From Aestuariimicrobium soli (GTDB lineage Bacteria; Actinomycetota; Actinomycetes; Propionibacteriales; Propionibacteriaceae): DNA of 64,000 nt. Where the stretch lies: the NCBI RefSeq assembly GCF_051192575.1, contig NZ_JBPJSQ010000011.1, positions 62,001 to 126,000 on the forward strand. The letters are read 5' to 3'. Positions 50,658 to 59,047 of the stretch are shown here, piece by piece (within the stretch, counting starts at the first letter, position 1; each line of letters starts with the position of its first letter). The notes under the pieces were generated by a model that worked only from the letters and a program-made list of their open reading frames with translations, searched no databases and was not told the DNA's origin. The position numbers and the translations under genes are program-made.

Positions 50658-52330
50658 GCCGACGCCATCTCGTCGCGCAGGCCGGCCAGGTCGGCCACCA
50701 GTCGCTCCCGGGTGCCGGCCAGGTCGCCGGCGGTCTCGTCGGCCGTCGCCCGCACCTCGAGGTAGCACTTCAACTTGGGCTCGGTGCCCGACGGACGAGC
50801 CACCACGTGCAGGCGCTCGCCGGTGAGCTCGATGGCGTCGGTGGCGGGCAGGTTGTCCGTGGCCTCGAGCAGGTCGCGGACGACGACCGGCTCGCCCAAC
50901 AGGGTGGCCGGAGGATTCCCGCGCAGTCGGGCCATGGCCTCGGCGATGATGCCCAGATCGGCGACCCGCACCGACAGCTGGCCCGTCAGGTGCAGACCGT
51001 GGGTGACCGCGATCTCGTCCAATCGGTCGGCCACGGTTCGCCCCTCGGCCTTCAGGGCGGCGGCCAGCCGGAGCACGTTGACCAGGGCGGTGATGCCGTC
51101 CTTGTCGGGCACCCGCCCGGGGTCGGTGCAGTAGCCGATCGCCTCTTCGTAGCCGAACGCGAGACCAGGCACTCGTCCGATCCACTTGAAACCGGTCAGG
51201 GTCGACTGGTGGGGCTGCCCGTGGGCGGCGGCCATGCGGCCCAGCAGGGTCGAGGAGACCACCGAGCAGGCGTACACACCGGGCACACCCCGACGCAGGG
51301 CATCGTCGCCGAGCAGCGAGCCCAGCTCGTCGCCGGTGAGCATGCGCCAGCGGCCGTCGATGACGGCGGCGACGGCGCAGCGATCGGCGTCGGGATCGTT
51401 GGCGACCACCAGGTCGGCACCCTGCTCCTGCGCCAACGCGATCGCCAGGTCGATGGCTCCCGGTTCCTCGGGGTTGGGGAAGGCGACCGTCGGGAACGCG
51501 GGGTCGGGGTCGATCTGCTGGGCGACGGCGATGCCCGCAGGCAGGCCGGCGGCCTCGACGACGCGGTCGACCACCCGGGCACCGACCCCATGCATGGCGG
51601 TGTAGACCCAGCGCAGGTCGCGGGGGGCGTCGGCACCCACCAGCTCGGCCGCCCGGCGCACGTAGGCGGTGACCAGCTCGTCGCCCACCACGGTGTAGTG
51701 CTCCGAGCGGGGAATCTCGGCCAGCGGACGAGCCGCCACCTCGGCGATGAGGGCGGCGATCTCGGCGTCGGTCGGCGGCACGATCTGCGAGCCGTCGCCG
51801 AGGTAGACCTTGTAGCCGTTGTCGGCGGGCGGGTTGTGGCTGGCCGTGACCACGACGGCGGCGACGCAGTCGAACTCGCCGATGCCGAACGCGACCACCG
51901 GGGTGGGCGTCGACTGGTCGGTCAGCCAGGCCTCGAAGCCGGCGGCCGCCATGATCTCGGCGGTGTCGCGGGCGAAGACGTCGGAGTTGTAGCGGGCGTC
52001 GTAGCCGATCAGCACCCGGCCACCGGCGTGCCCGTTCGCGCTCAGCCAGGCGGCGAAACCGGCGGCGGCCTGCGAGACCACCACCCGGTTCATGCGGCCG
52101 GGGCCGGGGCCCAGCGCCGCCCGCAGGCCCGCGGTGCCGAACGTGAGCGGGCCGGCGAAGGCGTCGGTGAGTTCGGCCAGCGCGGCCTCGTCGCCGCCCT
52201 CGGCCCGCTCGACCAGATCGGCCAGCGCCTGACTGGTGGCGGCGTCGGGGTCCTGCGAGGCCCAGGCCTCGGCGGCGGCCCTGAGTTCAGCGGTCATGGG
52301 GTCGGCGTCGAGACTTCCGTGATCGGGCAT
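50645..52330 (-). CDS. phosphohexomutase/phosphopentomutase family enzyme
   Basis: 561 residues from ATG 52330; GTG 52333 is an alternative. Alpha-D-phosphohexomutase superfamily: phosphoserine loop TASHNPPADNGYKVY (~165), metal loop NDPDADRCAVA (~310), sugar loop GYEEAIGYCTDPG (~395) and phosphate loop RPSGTEPKLKCY near the C-terminus. It is coupled to purine nucleoside phosphorylase by stop/start overlap, so conversion of (deoxy)ribose-1-phosphate to the 5-phosphate is a plausible role besides glucose or mannose phosphate. A PNP-mutase pair of this kind is also found in mycobacteria. Confidence 0.92.
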   Translation of the reverse strand: MPDHGSLDADPMTAELRAAAEAWASQDPDAATSQALADLVERAEGGDEAALAELTDAFAGPLTFGTAGLRAALGPGPGRMNRVVVSQAAAGFAAWLSANGHAGGRVLIGYDARYNSDVFARDTAEIMAAAGFEAWLTDQSTPTPVVAFGIGEFDCVAAVVVTASHNPPADNGYKVYLGDGSQIVPPTDAEIAALIAEVAARPLAEIPRSEHYTVVGDELVTAYVRRAAELVGADAPRDLRWVYTAMHGVGARVVDRVVEAAGLPAGIAVAQQIDPDPAFPTVAFPNPEEPGAIDLAIALAQEQGADLVVANDPDADRCAVAAVIDGRWRMLTGDELGSLLGDDALRRGVPGVYACSVVSSTLLGRMAAAHGQPHQSTLTGFKWIGRVPGLAFGYEEAIGYCTDPGRVPDKDGITALVNVLRLAAALKAEGRTVADRLDEIAVTHGLHLTGQLSVRVADLGIIAEAMARLRGNPPATLLGEPVVVRDLLEATDNLPATDAIELTGERLHVVARPSGTEPKLKCYLEVRATADETAGDLAGTRERLVADLAGLRDEMASALGV

Positions 52331-53184
52331 CACAGCACCCCCAGCACGTCGTGCAGCAGCTGGGCCAGACGGGGGCCGGCGGCTCGTCCGGCCTCGATCA
52401 CCTCGTGGTGGTCGAGCGGAGCCGAGGTGACCCCGGCGGCGGCGTTGGTGACCAGCGAGATGCCCAGCACCTGCAGGCCCGCCTCGCGGGCGGCGATCGC
52501 CTCGAGTGCCGTCGACATGCCCACCAGCGTGCCGCCGATGGCCGCGGCCATGCGCACCTCGGCCGGGGTCTCGTACTGGGGACCGCGGAACTGCACGTAG
52601 ACGCCGCGGTCGAGGTCGGGGGCCACCTCGGCCACCCGGTCGAGCAGGGCGGGGGTGTAGGTGGTGGACATGTCGATGAAGGTGGCGCCCCGCAGCGGGG
52701 TCTCGCCGGTGAGGTTGATGTGGTCGGCGATCAGCACCGGCGTGCCGGGCGCCCAGTCGGGGTTGAGGCCGCCGCAGCCATTGGTGAGCACGATCGTCTC
52801 GGCGCCCAGCGCGGCGGCGGTGCGCACCCCGTGGACGACGGGCTCGACGCCTCGTCCCTCGTAGAGATGGGTGCGGCCGGTGAGCACCATCGCGACCTTG
52901 CCGGTGGCGGCCCGCACGATCTTCAGCGCCCCGCCGTGGCCGGCGACCACCGGCTTGGCGAAGCCGGGCACCTCGTCCAGCGGCAGGTCGGCGATGGTCT
53001 CGCCCAGCTGGTCGGCACCCTGGTTCCAGCCGGAACCCAGCACGAGGGCCAGGTCGATGCGCTCGATGCCGGCGGCCTGGCGCACGTGCGTGGCGGCGCG
53101 TGCGGCGAGAGCAGTCGGGTCGGAGAAGTCGACCGCGGTCTCGGTCAGGGCTGCGGTCTCGGTCGGGGCTGCGGTCTCAGTCAC
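52330..53184 (-). CDS. purine nucleoside phosphorylase (trimeric type)
   Basis: 284 residues, GTG start. Phosphorolysis of inosine and guanosine to base + ribose-1-P. Phosphate site LVLGSGWN and GHGGALKIV; GRTHLYEGR; TNGCGGLNP; FRGPQYETPAEVRM; GMSTALEAIAAR; base-recognition Asn in SLVTNAAAGV. The first 17 residues are three TETA(A) repeats encoded by an 18-bp tandem repeat, an extension not needed for the fold. Works with add (inosine) and the mutase. Divergent from lpdA. Confidence 0.95.
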   Translation of the reverse strand: MTETAAPTETAALTETAVDFSDPTALAARAATHVRQAAGIERIDLALVLGSGWNQGADQLGETIADLPLDEVPGFAKPVVAGHGGALKIVRAATGKVAMVLTGRTHLYEGRGVEPVVHGVRTAAALGAETIVLTNGCGGLNPDWAPGTPVLIADHINLTGETPLRGATFIDMSTTYTPALLDRVAEVAPDLDRGVYVQFRGPQYETPAEVRMAAAIGGTLVGMSTALEAIAAREAGLQVLGISLVTNAAAGVTSAPLDHHEVIEAGRAAGPRLAQLLHDVLGVL

Positions 53185-53190
53185 GGGGCC

Positions 53191-53196
53191 ACTCTA
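53191..53196 (-). promoter_or_regulatory. -10 box (TAGAGT) of the PNP-mutase operon, leaderless
   Basis: TAGAGT on the minus strand ends 6 nt before the GTG at 53184. Confidence 0.6.
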
Positions 53197-53224
53197 GGGC
53201 GAAGGCGCCCGCGCGGAAGTCTGA

Positions 53225-53230
53225 CAAGAT
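53225..53230 (+). promoter_or_regulatory. possible -10 box (CAAGAT) of lpdA
   Basis: CAAGAT ends 6 nt before the GTG at 53237, in the leaderless position but with C for the first T. No SD is seen. Confidence 0.35.
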
Positions 53231-53236
53231 GAAGCC

Positions 53237-54676
53237 GTGACGGATGTGGTGATTCTCGGTGGCGGGCCCGGCGGCTACGAGGCGGCCCTGGTGGGCGCCC
53301 AACTGGGCGGGCAGGTCACGCTCGTCGAACGGGAGGGCCCCGGTGGCGCCGCGGTGCTGACCGACTGCGTGCCCTCAAAGACGCTGATCGCCACCTCTGA
53401 GGTGATGTCGACCATCGAGAACTCCGCCGAACTCGGCCTCAAGATCTGGGAGACCGGCGACGACTCGTCGGTCGCCAGCTCGGTGCACGTCGACCTGGCC
53501 AAGGTCAACCGGCGTGTGCTCGACCTGGCCCACGCCCAGTCGCACGACATCGGCGTCAAGCTCAACTCCGCCGGGGTGCGCGTGATCACCGGCAGCGGAC
53601 GACTCGACGGCACCTCGGCGGTGCTGGTCACCCACTCCGACGGCACCGAGGAGCGCCTGCACGCCGACATCACCCTGGTGGCCACCGGCACCACACCCCG
53701 TGAACTGCCGACGGCTGTCTGCGACGGCGAACGCATCCTCAACTGGAAGCAGGTCTACAACCTGACCGCGCTGCCGGCCCGCCTGATCGTGGTGGGCTCG
53801 GGTGTCACCGGCGCCGAGTTCGCCAACGCCTACGACGCCCTCGGCGTCGACGTGGTGCTGGTCAGTTCGCGCGATCGCGTGCTGCCGGGCGAGGACTCCG
53901 ATGCGGCCGAGGTGCTGCAGAACGTGTTCGAGCGGCGGGGCATGCAGGTGCTGTCGCGGTCGCGTGCCACGGGCGCCCGCGTCGACGACGACGCCCCCGA
54001 GGAGGAGAAGGTCGTCGTCACCCTTGAGGACGGACGCGAGGTGCGCGGGTCGCACTGCCTGATGGCGGTCGGTGCGATCCCCAACACCGAGGGCATCGGT
54101 CTGGCCGAGGCGGGGGTCGAACTCGCGCCCTCGGGTCACGTCGTGGTCGACAAGGTGTCCCGCACCACCGCCCGCGGCGTCTACGCGGCCGGTGACTGCA
54201 CCGGCGTCTTCGCGCTCGCCTCGGTGGCGGCCATGCAGGGCCGGATCGCCATGTGGCACGCGCTGGGCGATGCGGTCGGTCCGCTGCAGCTGGAGCAGGT
54301 GTCGTCCAATGTCTTCACCGCTCCCGAGATCGCCACGGTGGGCGTGACCCAGCGCCTCGTCGACTCCGGTGAGTCGCTGGCGCAGCCGCTGCTGCTGCCC
54401 CTGGCCTCGAACCCACGCGCCAAGATGCAGGGCTTCCACGACGGATTCGTGAAGATCTTCTGCCTGCCCGTCACCGGCATCATCGTCGGGGGAGTGGTGG
54501 TGGCGCCCAAGGCGTCGGAGCTGATCCACTCGATCGCGCTGGCGGTCTCTGAGAAGATCACCGTCGACGAGTTCGCCAACGACTTCACCGTCTACCCGTC
54601 ACTGTCGGGGTCGATCGCCGAGGCGGCGCGTCAGCTGCACATTCGCGGTCAGCAGACAGGCCAGCGCAAGCACTGA
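53237..54676 (+). CDS. lpdA: NAD(P)H-quinone dehydrogenase of the LpdA type
   Basis: 479 residues. Flavoprotein disulfide-reductase fold: FAD site ILGGGPGGYEAAL, NAD(P) site VVGSGVTGAEFANAY, second FAD site GVYAAGDCTG, and a C-terminal dimerisation domain. The redox centre CxxxxC is reduced to one Cys (VLTDCVPSK), so it cannot be a true lipoamide dehydrogenase. This matches mycobacterial LpdA (Rv3303c), which reduces quinones. Near PNP and the mutase, as in mycobacteria. Confidence 0.92.
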   Translation: MTDVVILGGGPGGYEAALVGAQLGGQVTLVEREGPGGAAVLTDCVPSKTLIATSEVMSTIENSAELGLKIWETGDDSSVASSVHVDLAKVNRRVLDLAHAQSHDIGVKLNSAGVRVITGSGRLDGTSAVLVTHSDGTEERLHADITLVATGTTPRELPTAVCDGERILNWKQVYNLTALPARLIVVGSGVTGAEFANAYDALGVDVVLVSSRDRVLPGEDSDAAEVLQNVFERRGMQVLSRSRATGARVDDDAPEEEKVVVTLEDGREVRGSHCLMAVGAIPNTEGIGLAEAGVELAPSGHVVVDKVSRTTARGVYAAGDCTGVFALASVAAMQGRIAMWHALGDAVGPLQLEQVSSNVFTAPEIATVGVTQRLVDSGESLAQPLLLPLASNPRAKMQGFHDGFVKIFCLPVTGIIVGGVVVAPKASELIHSIALAVSEKITVDEFANDFTVYPSLSGSIAEAARQLHIRGQQTGQRKH

Positions 54677-54693
54677 GTCAGCCGAGGCTGGCC

Positions 54694-55392
54694 TCAGGCG
54701 GCGTCGGTCTGCAGGGCGGGCTCCAGCACCGGGGCGACCCTGCTCATCGCCTGCCACGGGGGAGTCCCGCGCCAGGCGCCGAACCAGCCGCGGGCCCAGG
54801 GCTGCGCCGCCTCGCCGGCCAGCCACCACACCACCCGGTCGTCACCGACCGGCCACGTGCGCGCATAGGGGTCGGCGCCGCTGGCGACGCGGCGGGCGTC
54901 GGCCTCACAGCAGGGCAGCGTCACGGTGCCGGTGGCGGTGGGCCACTCGGTGGTGGTGTCGGCCGGGCCGTGGTTCGGGTTGAAGAAACAGCACGGACGA
55001 GCCTCGGGGGCCTCGTCGTCGAGCACCAGGGCCTGCACGTCGGCGAGGCATTGGCGGGCCTGGGCGAGGTGGGCCGTCACCTGCTCGAACTGGTGCGGGC
55101 TGGTGGCCTGCCGCAGCAGGTCGCGGGCCCGGCCCTGCAGGTCGCGTGCCTGCCGCCAGGCATCGTCGGTCAGCTCACCCAGATCGTCGAGCGGGGCGTG
55201 GCGGCGCACGTCGGCGCCGAGCAGGGCGACATCGTCCTCGCAGGCGCGGCGCAGTTCGTCCACCTCATGATGGGACGAGGCCAGAGCCTTGGTTTCGGCG
55301 CGGTCGTGCAGGTGGGTGACGAGCAGAAGGGCGCACAACGCGACCACTCCGAGACCCATCAGCCAATACAGCACGCCTGCCAGTCTGATCAC
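54694..55392 (-). CDS. hypothetical membrane protein with Cys-rich C-terminal motif
   Basis: 232 residues, GTG start. One N-terminal TM (~4-26, AGVLYWLMGLGVVALCALLLV), then a helical, acidic region (~35-120) likely to form a coiled coil. The C-terminal domain (~125-232) has PCCFFNPNHGPADTT and, ~30 residues on, LPCCEADARRVASG: four closely placed cysteines that could bind zinc. CFF(D/N)P.HGP motifs occur in actinobacterial membrane proteins of unknown function. No function is assigned. Convergent with lpdA. Confidence 0.7.
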   Translation of the reverse strand: MIRLAGVLYWLMGLGVVALCALLLVTHLHDRAETKALASSHHEVDELRRACEDDVALLGADVRRHAPLDDLGELTDDAWRQARDLQGRARDLLRQATSPHQFEQVTAHLAQARQCLADVQALVLDDEAPEARPCCFFNPNHGPADTTTEWPTATGTVTLPCCEADARRVASGADPYARTWPVGDDRVVWWLAGEAAQPWARGWFGAWRGTPPWQAMSRVAPVLEPALQTDAA

Positions 55393-55421
55393 CCCGAGGG
55401 GTGAGCCTCAATCCCACGGCA

Positions 55422-55435
55422 GGTTCCTGAGAACC
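55422..55435. promoter_or_regulatory. palindrome GGTTCCTGAGAACC upstream of the Cys-rich membrane protein
   Basis: Arms GGTTC/GAACC enclose CTGA; it lies 30 nt before the gene's start. It contains TTCCTGAG, the motif also present twice at the M23 promoter. A possible operator. Confidence 0.35.
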
Positions 55436-55501
55436 ATTTGCGGGAATTCTCATGTTGCTGAGCGGAAACTTGAGAATTGAAGGATCTGCTGCGGAGGGCC
55501 C

Positions 55502-57280
55502 TCAGGCGTCCACGATCGCGCACAGCGCCTCGCCCGCGGCCACCATCTGGCCGGGCACGACCGTCACCGACCGCACCACCCCCGCACGGTGGGCGGTGAC
55601 GACGTTCTCCATCTTCATGGCCTCGAGCACGGCCACCCGGTCGCCCTCTGCGACCCGGTCACCGTCAGCCGCGACCACCGTCACGACCGTTCCCGGCATG
55701 GGCGCCACCACGGCCTCCGGCCCCGGTCGGCGCCGATCCCGTCGTGACCGGGCGCCGTCGGGACGAGTCGTGCCGCCCCCGACCCCGGCCCCGCCGAAGG
55801 ACGCCGGCAGCGAGACCCGCAGGCGTCGTCCGTTCACCTCGACGACCACCTCGCGGCGAGGCTCCGGGGTCGGCGGCGCACCCGGGGTGCCGGCGAAGGG
55901 TGGCACGGGCGTGGCGAACTCGTTCTCGATCCAGCCGGTGTGCACGCCGAAGGTGCCGTCGGCGGCGGTGAAGGCGGGGTCGTCGACCACGAGGCGGTGG
56001 AAGTTGACCACCGTCGGCAGCCCCTCGACGACCAGCTCGGCCAGCGCCCGGCGGGCCCGGGCGAGGGCCTGGGCCCGGTCGGCGCCGCGCACGATCAGCT
56101 TGGCGATCAGCGAGTCGAAGGCGTCGGGCACGGTCATGCCGGCGTGGTAGCCCTCGTCCACGCGCACCCCCGGGCCGGTGGGCACCCGCCACGCCGTCAA
56201 TGTGCCGGGCGTGGGCACGAAACGACGGGCGGCGTCCTCGGCGTTGATGCGGAACTCGAGGGCGTGGCCGCGCACGTCGGGGTCGCCGTATCCCAGCGGT
56301 TCGCCCTCGGCGAGGCGGAACATCTCGCGCACGAGGTCGAGGCCCGTCACCTCCTCCGAGACGGGGTGCTCGACCTGCAGGCGGGTGTTCACCTCGAGAA
56401 AGCTGAGCGTGCCGTCGCGGCCCACCAGGAACTCGCAGGTGCCGGCGCCGACGTAGCCCGCCGCCCGCAGGATGGCCTTGGACGACGCGTACAGCGTCTC
56501 GACCTGCGCCTCGGTCAGGAAGGGTGCGGGGGCCTCCTCGACCACCTTCTGGTGGCGCCGCTGCAGAGAACAGTCGCGGGTCGAGACGACCACCACGGTG
56601 CCGTGGGCGTCGGCCAGGCACTGGGTCTCGACGTGGCGGGGGCGGTCGAGGTAGCGCTCGACGAAGCACTCGCCGCGACCGAAGGCGGCGATCGCCTCGC
56701 GGGTGGCCGAGGCGAACAGCTCGGGCACCTCGTCGAGGGTGCGGGCCACCTTCAGCCCTCGTCCGCCACCGCCGAAGGCGGCCTTGATGGCGATCGGCAG
56801 GCCGTGCCGCTCGGCGAACGCGACCACCTCGGCGACCTCGCCGACCGGACCGTCGGTGCCGGGCACGAGCGGTGCGCCCACGCTGCGGGCGAGGTGGCGG
56901 GCGCTGACCTTGTCGCCCAGCAGCTCGATCGCCTCGGGAGGCGGGCCGATCCAGATCAATCCGGCGTCGATCACGGCGCGGGCGAAGTCGGCGTTCTCGG
57001 CGAGGAAGCCGTAGCCGGGGTGCACCGCGTCGGCCCCCGACCGGCGGGCCACCTCGAGCAGGGCGGGGATGTTCAGATAGGCCCCGGCCCCTTCCGCTGG
57101 TCCCTCGGCGGTGGTGGCGCCGAGGAAGAAGGCCTCGTCGGCCCGCTGCACGAACAGGGCATCGGCGTCCTCGGCGGAGTGGACCGCCACCGAGGCGATG
57201 CCGGCGTCGGCGGCAGCCTGCAGAATGCGCACCGCGATCTCACCGCGGTTGGCGACCAACACCTTGGTGATCGTGGGCAC
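55502..57280 (-). CDS. acetyl-/propionyl-CoA carboxylase alpha subunit (biotin carboxylase + BCCP)
   Basis: 592 residues from GTG 57280, with GGGAGG 6 nt upstream; an earlier in-frame ATG at 57322 adds only 14 residues. The biotin carboxylase half opens KVLVANRGEIAVRILQAA, with ATP-grasp residues IAIKAAFGGGGRGLKV and VNTRLQVEHPVSEEVTG. The C-terminal biotinyl domain carries EAMKMENVV. It carboxylates BCCP-biotin for a beta (carboxyltransferase) subunit encoded elsewhere, as with mycobacterial AccA3. It follows the peptide transporter ATPase after 31 nt on the same strand, so co-transcription is possible. Confidence 0.95.
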   Translation of the reverse strand: MPTITKVLVANRGEIAVRILQAAADAGIASVAVHSAEDADALFVQRADEAFFLGATTAEGPAEGAGAYLNIPALLEVARRSGADAVHPGYGFLAENADFARAVIDAGLIWIGPPPEAIELLGDKVSARHLARSVGAPLVPGTDGPVGEVAEVVAFAERHGLPIAIKAAFGGGGRGLKVARTLDEVPELFASATREAIAAFGRGECFVERYLDRPRHVETQCLADAHGTVVVVSTRDCSLQRRHQKVVEEAPAPFLTEAQVETLYASSKAILRAAGYVGAGTCEFLVGRDGTLSFLEVNTRLQVEHPVSEEVTGLDLVREMFRLAEGEPLGYGDPDVRGHALEFRINAEDAARRFVPTPGTLTAWRVPTGPGVRVDEGYHAGMTVPDAFDSLIAKLIVRGADRAQALARARRALAELVVEGLPTVVNFHRLVVDDPAFTAADGTFGVHTGWIENEFATPVPPFAGTPGAPPTPEPRREVVVEVNGRRLRVSLPASFGGAGVGGGTTRPDGARSRRDRRRPGPEAVVAPMPGTVVTVVAADGDRVAEGDRVAVLEAMKMENVVTAHRAGVVRSVTVVPGQMVAAGEALCAIVDA

Positions 57281-57311
57281 GGCAGCCTCCCTCGTCGACG
57301 CGTCTCGGACT

Positions 57312-59003
57312 CTAGCGCCCACCCGTGCGGGCCAACCGCCGTTGGCGCTGCAGTTCCGGGTCGGGCACCGGGGCCGCGGCCACCAGATCGCGGGTGTAGG
57401 GGTGCTGCGGTCGGCGCAGCACGTTCTCGGCCGTGTCGTGCTCGACGATGACCCCGGCCTTCATGACGGCAACCGTGTCGGCGACCCGCTCGACGACGGC
57501 CAAGTTGTGCGAGACGAACAGGCAGGCGAAGCCGAGGTCGGCCTGCAACTCCTCGAGCAGGTCGAGCACGCTGGCCTGCACCGAGACGTCGAGCGCCGAG
57601 GTGGGTTCGTCCGCGATCAACAGGCGGGGGGAGAGCGCGACGGCGCGGGCGATGGCGACCCGCTGGCGCTGACCGCCCGACAGTTCGTGGGGGTAGCGGC
57701 GGGCGAGATCGGACGACAGCCGTACCCGCTCGAGCAGCTCGCCCACGCGGCGGCGCTGGGCCCGGTCGTCGAGGTCGCTGTGCAGGCGCAGCGGCTCGGC
57801 CACCGATCGTCCGACCGACCAGCGAGGGTTGAGGGTGGAGGCAGGGTCCTGGAAGACGATCCCGGTGGTGCGGCGCCGCTCGGCGCGCTGGCCGCGGTCG
57901 GCGCGGGCGAGGTCGACGTCGTCGACCAGCACCCGGCCGCTGGTCGGGGTCAGCAGACCCCCGACGACCTGGGCCAGGGTGGACTTGCCCGACCCGGACT
58001 CGCCCACCAGCCCCAGCACCTCGCCGGGGGCGATGGTCAGCGAGACGTCGTCGGCGGCGACCACCGCGGGCGCACCGCGGCGACCGGGGTGCACGACACC
58101 CACCGACTCCAGTCTCACCGTGGGGGTCGGCGCGGACGAACCGTGCGCCGACGCTTGGCCGCTGTGGTGCGCGGCCTCGGGGTCGAGCCTGGGCACGGCG
58201 GCGAGCAGCTCGCGGGTGTAGGAGTGCTGGGGGTGGTCGAACAGGTCGCCGACTTCGGCGCGCTCGACCACGCGTCCCTGCTGCATCACGACGACGTCGT
58301 CGGCCAGGTCGGCGACCACGCCCATGTCGTGGGTGATCAGCAGCACGGCGGTGCCCCGGTCGGATCGCAGGCGGCGCAGCAGGTCGAGGATGCCGGCCTG
58401 CACCGTCACGTCGAGGGCGGTGGTGGGCTCGTCCGCGATGATCGCCACCGGATCCTGCGCGAGGGCCATGGCGATCAGCGCGCGCTGCAACTGGCCGCCG
58501 GAGAGTTGATGGGGGTACGAGGCGGCGATCCGGTGAGGATCACTGAGCCCTGCCTCCGTGAGCAGGTCGGCCACGGCGCTGCGCAGCTGGCGGGCGGGCC
58601 GAACGTGGTTGCCCCGGTGCGCCTGCACCGCCTCGGCCACCTGGGCACCGATGGTCAGCACCGGGTTCCAGGCGCTCATCGGCTCCTGCGAGACCAGCGA
58701 GAAGACCGCCCCACGCACCCGGCGCACCGTGTCGGGGTGGGCACCCACCAGTTCGGTCTCGTGGCCGTCGCGGTCGGTGAGCACGATCGACCCGTCGACG
58801 ACGGCGGTGCCGGGCAACAGCCCGAGCACCGCCATCGCACTGACGGACTTGCCCGACCCCGACTCCCCGACCAGGGCCGTGATCCGGCCCGGGCGCAGGT
58901 CCCAGTCCACCCCACGCACGGCGGGGTGGTCGTCGAAGGCGACCTCGAGCCCCCGGACGGCCAGGAGGCGGTCCGGGGTCGGGGGTGGCGTGGGTGTCGT
59001 CAC
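57312..59003 (-). CDS. peptide ABC importer ATPase (fused DppD-DppF)
   Basis: 563 residues with two complete oligopeptide-type NBDs. NBD1: GESGSGKSVSAM (~40), LSGGQLQRALIAMAL, IIADEPTTALD. NBD2: GESGSGKSTLAQVV (~330), LSGGQRQRVAIARAV, LIADEPTSALD. Each ends with the opp/dpp C-terminal motif (HPQHSYTRELLAAVP; RPQHPYTRDLVAAAP). A single chain replaces the usual DppD and DppF subunits. Last transporter gene of the operon dppC-dppB-binding protein-ATPase. Confidence 0.95.
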   Translation of the reverse strand: MTTPTPPPTPDRLLAVRGLEVAFDDHPAVRGVDWDLRPGRITALVGESGSGKSVSAMAVLGLLPGTAVVDGSIVLTDRDGHETELVGAHPDTVRRVRGAVFSLVSQEPMSAWNPVLTIGAQVAEAVQAHRGNHVRPARQLRSAVADLLTEAGLSDPHRIAASYPHQLSGGQLQRALIAMALAQDPVAIIADEPTTALDVTVQAGILDLLRRLRSDRGTAVLLITHDMGVVADLADDVVVMQQGRVVERAEVGDLFDHPQHSYTRELLAAVPRLDPEAAHHSGQASAHGSSAPTPTVRLESVGVVHPGRRGAPAVVAADDVSLTIAPGEVLGLVGESGSGKSTLAQVVGGLLTPTSGRVLVDDVDLARADRGQRAERRRTTGIVFQDPASTLNPRWSVGRSVAEPLRLHSDLDDRAQRRRVGELLERVRLSSDLARRYPHELSGGQRQRVAIARAVALSPRLLIADEPTSALDVSVQASVLDLLEELQADLGFACLFVSHNLAVVERVADTVAVMKAGVIVEHDTAENVLRRPQHPYTRDLVAAAPVPDPELQRQRRLARTGGR

Positions 59004-59047
59004 GGGTTGCTCGTCACTGCTTGGTCGGGATCACTGATTGGTTGGAA

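Noticed and set aside
53237..54676. True dihydrolipoamide dehydrogenase.
   Set aside because: One of the two redox cysteines is missing (TDCVPSK), which fits the LpdA quinone-reductase group instead.
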